Assembly (NCBI GenBank): GCA_030536675.1 | Contig: JAUNPM010000080.1 | Coordinates: 1-7,133 of the forward strand | Length of the DNA stretch: 7,133 nucleotides | Direction: 5' to 3' | Source: Clostridia bacterium | Lineage (GTDB): Bacteria; Bacillota; Clostridia; Lachnospirales; CAG-274 | Part shown: positions 5,483-7,133 of the stretch, one piece after another | How positions within the stretch are numbered: the first letter of the stretch is position 1 | Layout of the letters: every line of letters starts with the position of its first letter | Notes under the pieces: model-generated | The model's database searches: none | Seen by the model: only the letters and a program-made list of their open reading frames with translations | What the model was told of the DNA's origin: nothing | Translations under genes and position numbers: made by a program

Positions 5483-6883
5483 ATGGGTTTTATTGATGAA
5501 AACTTTTTATTAAAAACTAAAACAGCACAGAAGTTATTCCACGACTATGCAAAGGCTCAGCCTATATATGATTTTCATTGTCATCTTAATCCACAGGAAA
5601 TTTATGAAAACAAGAATTTCGATGATATTTCAGACGTTTGGCTCGGCGGCGACCACTACAAGTGGAGAGCAATGCGTTCTTTAGGTGTACCTGAGGAAGA
5701 AATAACAGGCAAGGACGCAGACAAGCTCAATAAGTTTGTTAAGTGGGCTGAAACCATTCAGTATGCTATCGGTAATCCTTTATATCATTGGACACACCTT
5801 GAATTACAGAGATTTTTCGGTATCTACGAGCCTTTAACAAAGGACAACGCTGTTGAAATACACGATAAGATAAACGAAATGCTTGCTAAGCCTGAATTTA
5901 GAGTAAGAGAACTTATTAAGAAGTCAAACGTTAAGGCTATCAACACAACAGACGATCCGGCCGATTCACTTGAATGGCACAAGAAAATAGCTGCCGATGA
6001 AACAGCATTTAAGGTATACCCTGCTTGGAGACCCGACAAGGCTCTTAACATTGATTCACCTGCTTATTCAGCTTATATTAAAACTCTCGGTGAGGTTGGC
6101 GGCAAGGAAATAAAGACCTTTGACGACTTAAAGACTGTTCTTTTAAGCAGAATGGATCTTTTCGACGAATTAGGCTGCCGTGCTTCAGACCACGCCTTCA
6201 CTTATGTTCCTTTCAACAAGGCAAGTGAAGCCGAAGTTGATGCAATTATCGCAAAGGCACTTTCAGGCGAAACACCTTCAAAGGACGAGGCTGAAAAGTA
6301 CAGAACAGCTCTTATGCTCTTCTTAGGCGAGCAGTATTCAAAGAGAAACTGGGCTATGGAGATCCACTTAAACATAAAGAGAGATAACAACACAAGAATG
6401 TTTGAAAAAATGGGTCCCGATACAGGCTTTGACTGTATTTCAGACTGGTCAACAGTTGAAGGTCTTACAGGTCTTTTAGACGCTTTGGATTACAACGGCA
6501 ACCTTCCTAAGACTATCCTTTTCGCAGGAAATCCTGCCGACAATCAGGTATTCGGTACTATTCTCGGCTGTTTCCAGGGCACTGAAGCTGCTTCAAAGAT
6601 ACAGTTCGGTACTGCTTGGTGGTTTAATGACAACAAGGACGGTATGGAAGCTCAGATAAAGGCTCTCGGCAATTTAGGCGTTCTCGGTAAGTTTATCGGT
6701 ATGCTTACAGACTCAAGAAGTTTCTTATCTTATCCAAGACACGAATACTTCAGAAGAATACTTTGTAACATTATCGGTGAATGGATAGAAAACGGCGAAT
6801 ATGCCGATGACATTGAATTTGCAGGTAAAGTAGTTGAAGATATTTGCTATAACAATGCTGCCAAGTACTTTAATCTTGACTAA
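5483..6883 (+). CDS. uxaC: Glucuronate/galacturonate isomerase
   Basis: This 466-aa enzyme, the usual UxaC length, belongs to the uronate isomerase branch of the amidohydrolase superfamily. It interconverts D-galacturonate with D-tagaturonate and D-glucuronate with D-fructuronate, the entry step of this pathway. Visible family marks are YDFHCHLNP (29-37, the HxH metal motif), TTDDPADSLEWH (from 155), the AWRPDKAL block, RDNNTRMF (300-307) with GPDTGFD (311-317), WWFND (379-383), and LTDSRSFLSYPRHEYFRRILCN (from 408). One block differs from the form I remember: the segment after the core His reads HLNIKRDNN, where typical members read H-I-G-A-x-R-N/D. It is the last operon gene, 97 nt after uxaA, with GGAGG 10 nt before the ATG. 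With UxaB and UxaA it completes galacturonate to KDG. It looks intact. Confidence 0.95.
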   Translation: MGFIDENFLLKTKTAQKLFHDYAKAQPIYDFHCHLNPQEIYENKNFDDISDVWLGGDHYKWRAMRSLGVPEEEITGKDADKLNKFVKWAETIQYAIGNPLYHWTHLELQRFFGIYEPLTKDNAVEIHDKINEMLAKPEFRVRELIKKSNVKAINTTDDPADSLEWHKKIAADETAFKVYPAWRPDKALNIDSPAYSAYIKTLGEVGGKEIKTFDDLKTVLLSRMDLFDELGCRASDHAFTYVPFNKASEAEVDAIIAKALSGETPSKDEAEKYRTALMLFLGEQYSKRNWAMEIHLNIKRDNNTRMFEKMGPDTGFDCISDWSTVEGLTGLLDALDYNGNLPKTILFAGNPADNQVFGTILGCFQGTEAASKIQFGTAWWFNDNKDGMEAQIKALGNLGVLGKFIGMLTDSRSFLSYPRHEYFRRILCNIIGEWIENGEYADDIEFAGKVVEDICYNNAAKYFNLD

Positions 6884-6919
6884 ATTTGATCTCAATTGAA
6901 TTTATTTACCTAAACATTT

Positions 6920-6945
6920 TAAAGAGGCAGGCAACTGCCTCTTTA
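6920..6945 (+). terminator. Probable terminator after uxaC
   Basis: AAAGAGGCAG (6921-6930) and CTGCCTCTTT (6935-6944) form a perfect 10-bp stem capped by GCAA, a stable GNRA tetraloop, and extended to 11 bp by the T6920-A6945 pair. It lies 36 nt after the uxaC stop codon and fits the end of the operon. The U-tract is poor (only the CTTT of the stem, then ATGACT), so termination may be partial or the hairpin may mainly protect the 3' end. Confidence 0.6.
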
Positions 6946-6999
6946 TGACTATCAAAAACTATTTTTATTATAAAATCTAAATAATTACATTATACAACG

Positions 7000-7132
7000 T
7001 TCAGTTAGCGTCGCAGACTTTAATCCGCAGGTCGAGCTTTGCCCGACCGAGGACAGGAACTTTTCTGTAAACAAGCTGGTTTTGACAGCTTGTTTGCGGA
7101 AAACTTGGTAGTTCCTTCCTTAGCTAACTGAA
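7000..7132 (+). repeat. Inverted-repeat-bounded structured element (non-autonomous mobile element or structured RNA)
   Basis: TTCAGTTAGC (7000-7009) and GCTAACTGAA (7123-7132) are perfect 10-bp inverted ends enclosing about 113 bp. Inside are a hairpin GGTCG/CGACC (7030-7034 with 7044-7048) and a stem AGGA-AGGAACT (7050-7061) with AGTTCCTTCCT (7110-7120), interrupted by one bulged C. Nested in the latter is an 18-bp stem TTTTCTGTAAACAAGCTG (7061-7078) with 7086-7103 around a GTTTTGA loop. Both non-Watson-Crick positions of the long stem are U-G in plus-strand RNA and would be C/A mismatches on the minus strand. GC content is above that of the flanking AT-rich DNA. No protein is encoded, and I do not recognise the family. 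The element ends one base before the window does, so what follows, including any target duplication, cannot be seen. Confidence 0.6.
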
Positions 7133-7133
7133 A

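Noticed and set aside
6946..6999. Promoter or gene between the uxaC terminator and the right-edge element
   Set aside because: The stretch is AT-rich with no coding frame, ribosome site or convincing -35/-10 pair.
7000..7132. Integron attC recombination site
   Set aside because: The ends read GTTAGC...GCTAAC, the reverse of the attC order (RYYYAAC at left, GTTRRRY at right). No integrase or cassette is visible.
7023..7133. Open frame on the minus strand from the right edge (about 36 codons, FQLAKEGTTKF...)
   Set aside because: It lies entirely inside the palindromic element, its composition follows the stems, and no start or ribosome site is visible. It is probably a chance frame of the repeat.

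Overview
The window looks like chromosomal DNA of an AT-rich, low-GC Gram-positive anaerobe, most likely a gut or rumen Clostridia member. This rests on strong GGAGG ribosome binding sites 5-10 nt before every complete gene, AT-rich intergenic DNA, intrinsic terminators, and the gene content: a signal-peptide-less AmtB with GlnK, and a compact hexuronate pathway. The genus cannot be fixed from the sequence alone.

Layout. (1) Positions 2-223 (+) are the 3' end of an unidentified membrane-protein gene cut by the left edge. It converges on a bidirectional terminator (233-261). (2) The minus strand carries amtB (1909-662) followed 15 nt later by glnK (646-287), an ammonium channel and its PII regulator. 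A near-consensus promoter (TTGACT-N17-TATAAT, 2093-2065) drives them. It is followed almost at once by an 11-bp hairpin with a U7 tail that looks like an intrinsic terminator inside the 5' leader, and then by two more hairpins. In all three, the G-U wobbles favour the amtB-sense strand. (3) The 409-bp divergent intergenic region also holds weak candidate promoters for the rightward operon. (4) On the plus strand, uxaB (2319-3866), uxaA (3901-5385) and uxaC (5483-6883) form a hexuronate operon. UxaC isomerises D-galacturonate to D-tagaturonate, UxaB reduces this to D-altronate, and UxaA dehydrates altronate to 2-keto-3-deoxygluconate (KDG). The glucuronate-specific genes uxuA/uxuB, the KDG kinase and aldolase, a transporter and a regulator are not in the window. 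A hairpin lies in the 97-nt uxaA-uxaC gap, and a GCAA-loop hairpin follows uxaC. (5) The right edge (7000-7132) is a roughly 133-bp element bounded by 10-bp inverted repeats. It contains nested hairpins, including an 18-bp stem whose two wobble pairs work only in plus-strand RNA. It is either a small non-autonomous repeat or a structured RNA.

The protein-coding genes are conventional families. The parts most worth following up are the amtB leader RNA and the right-edge structured element. The PII protein also lacks both T-loop tyrosines of E. coli GlnB, which points to control by ligand binding alone.
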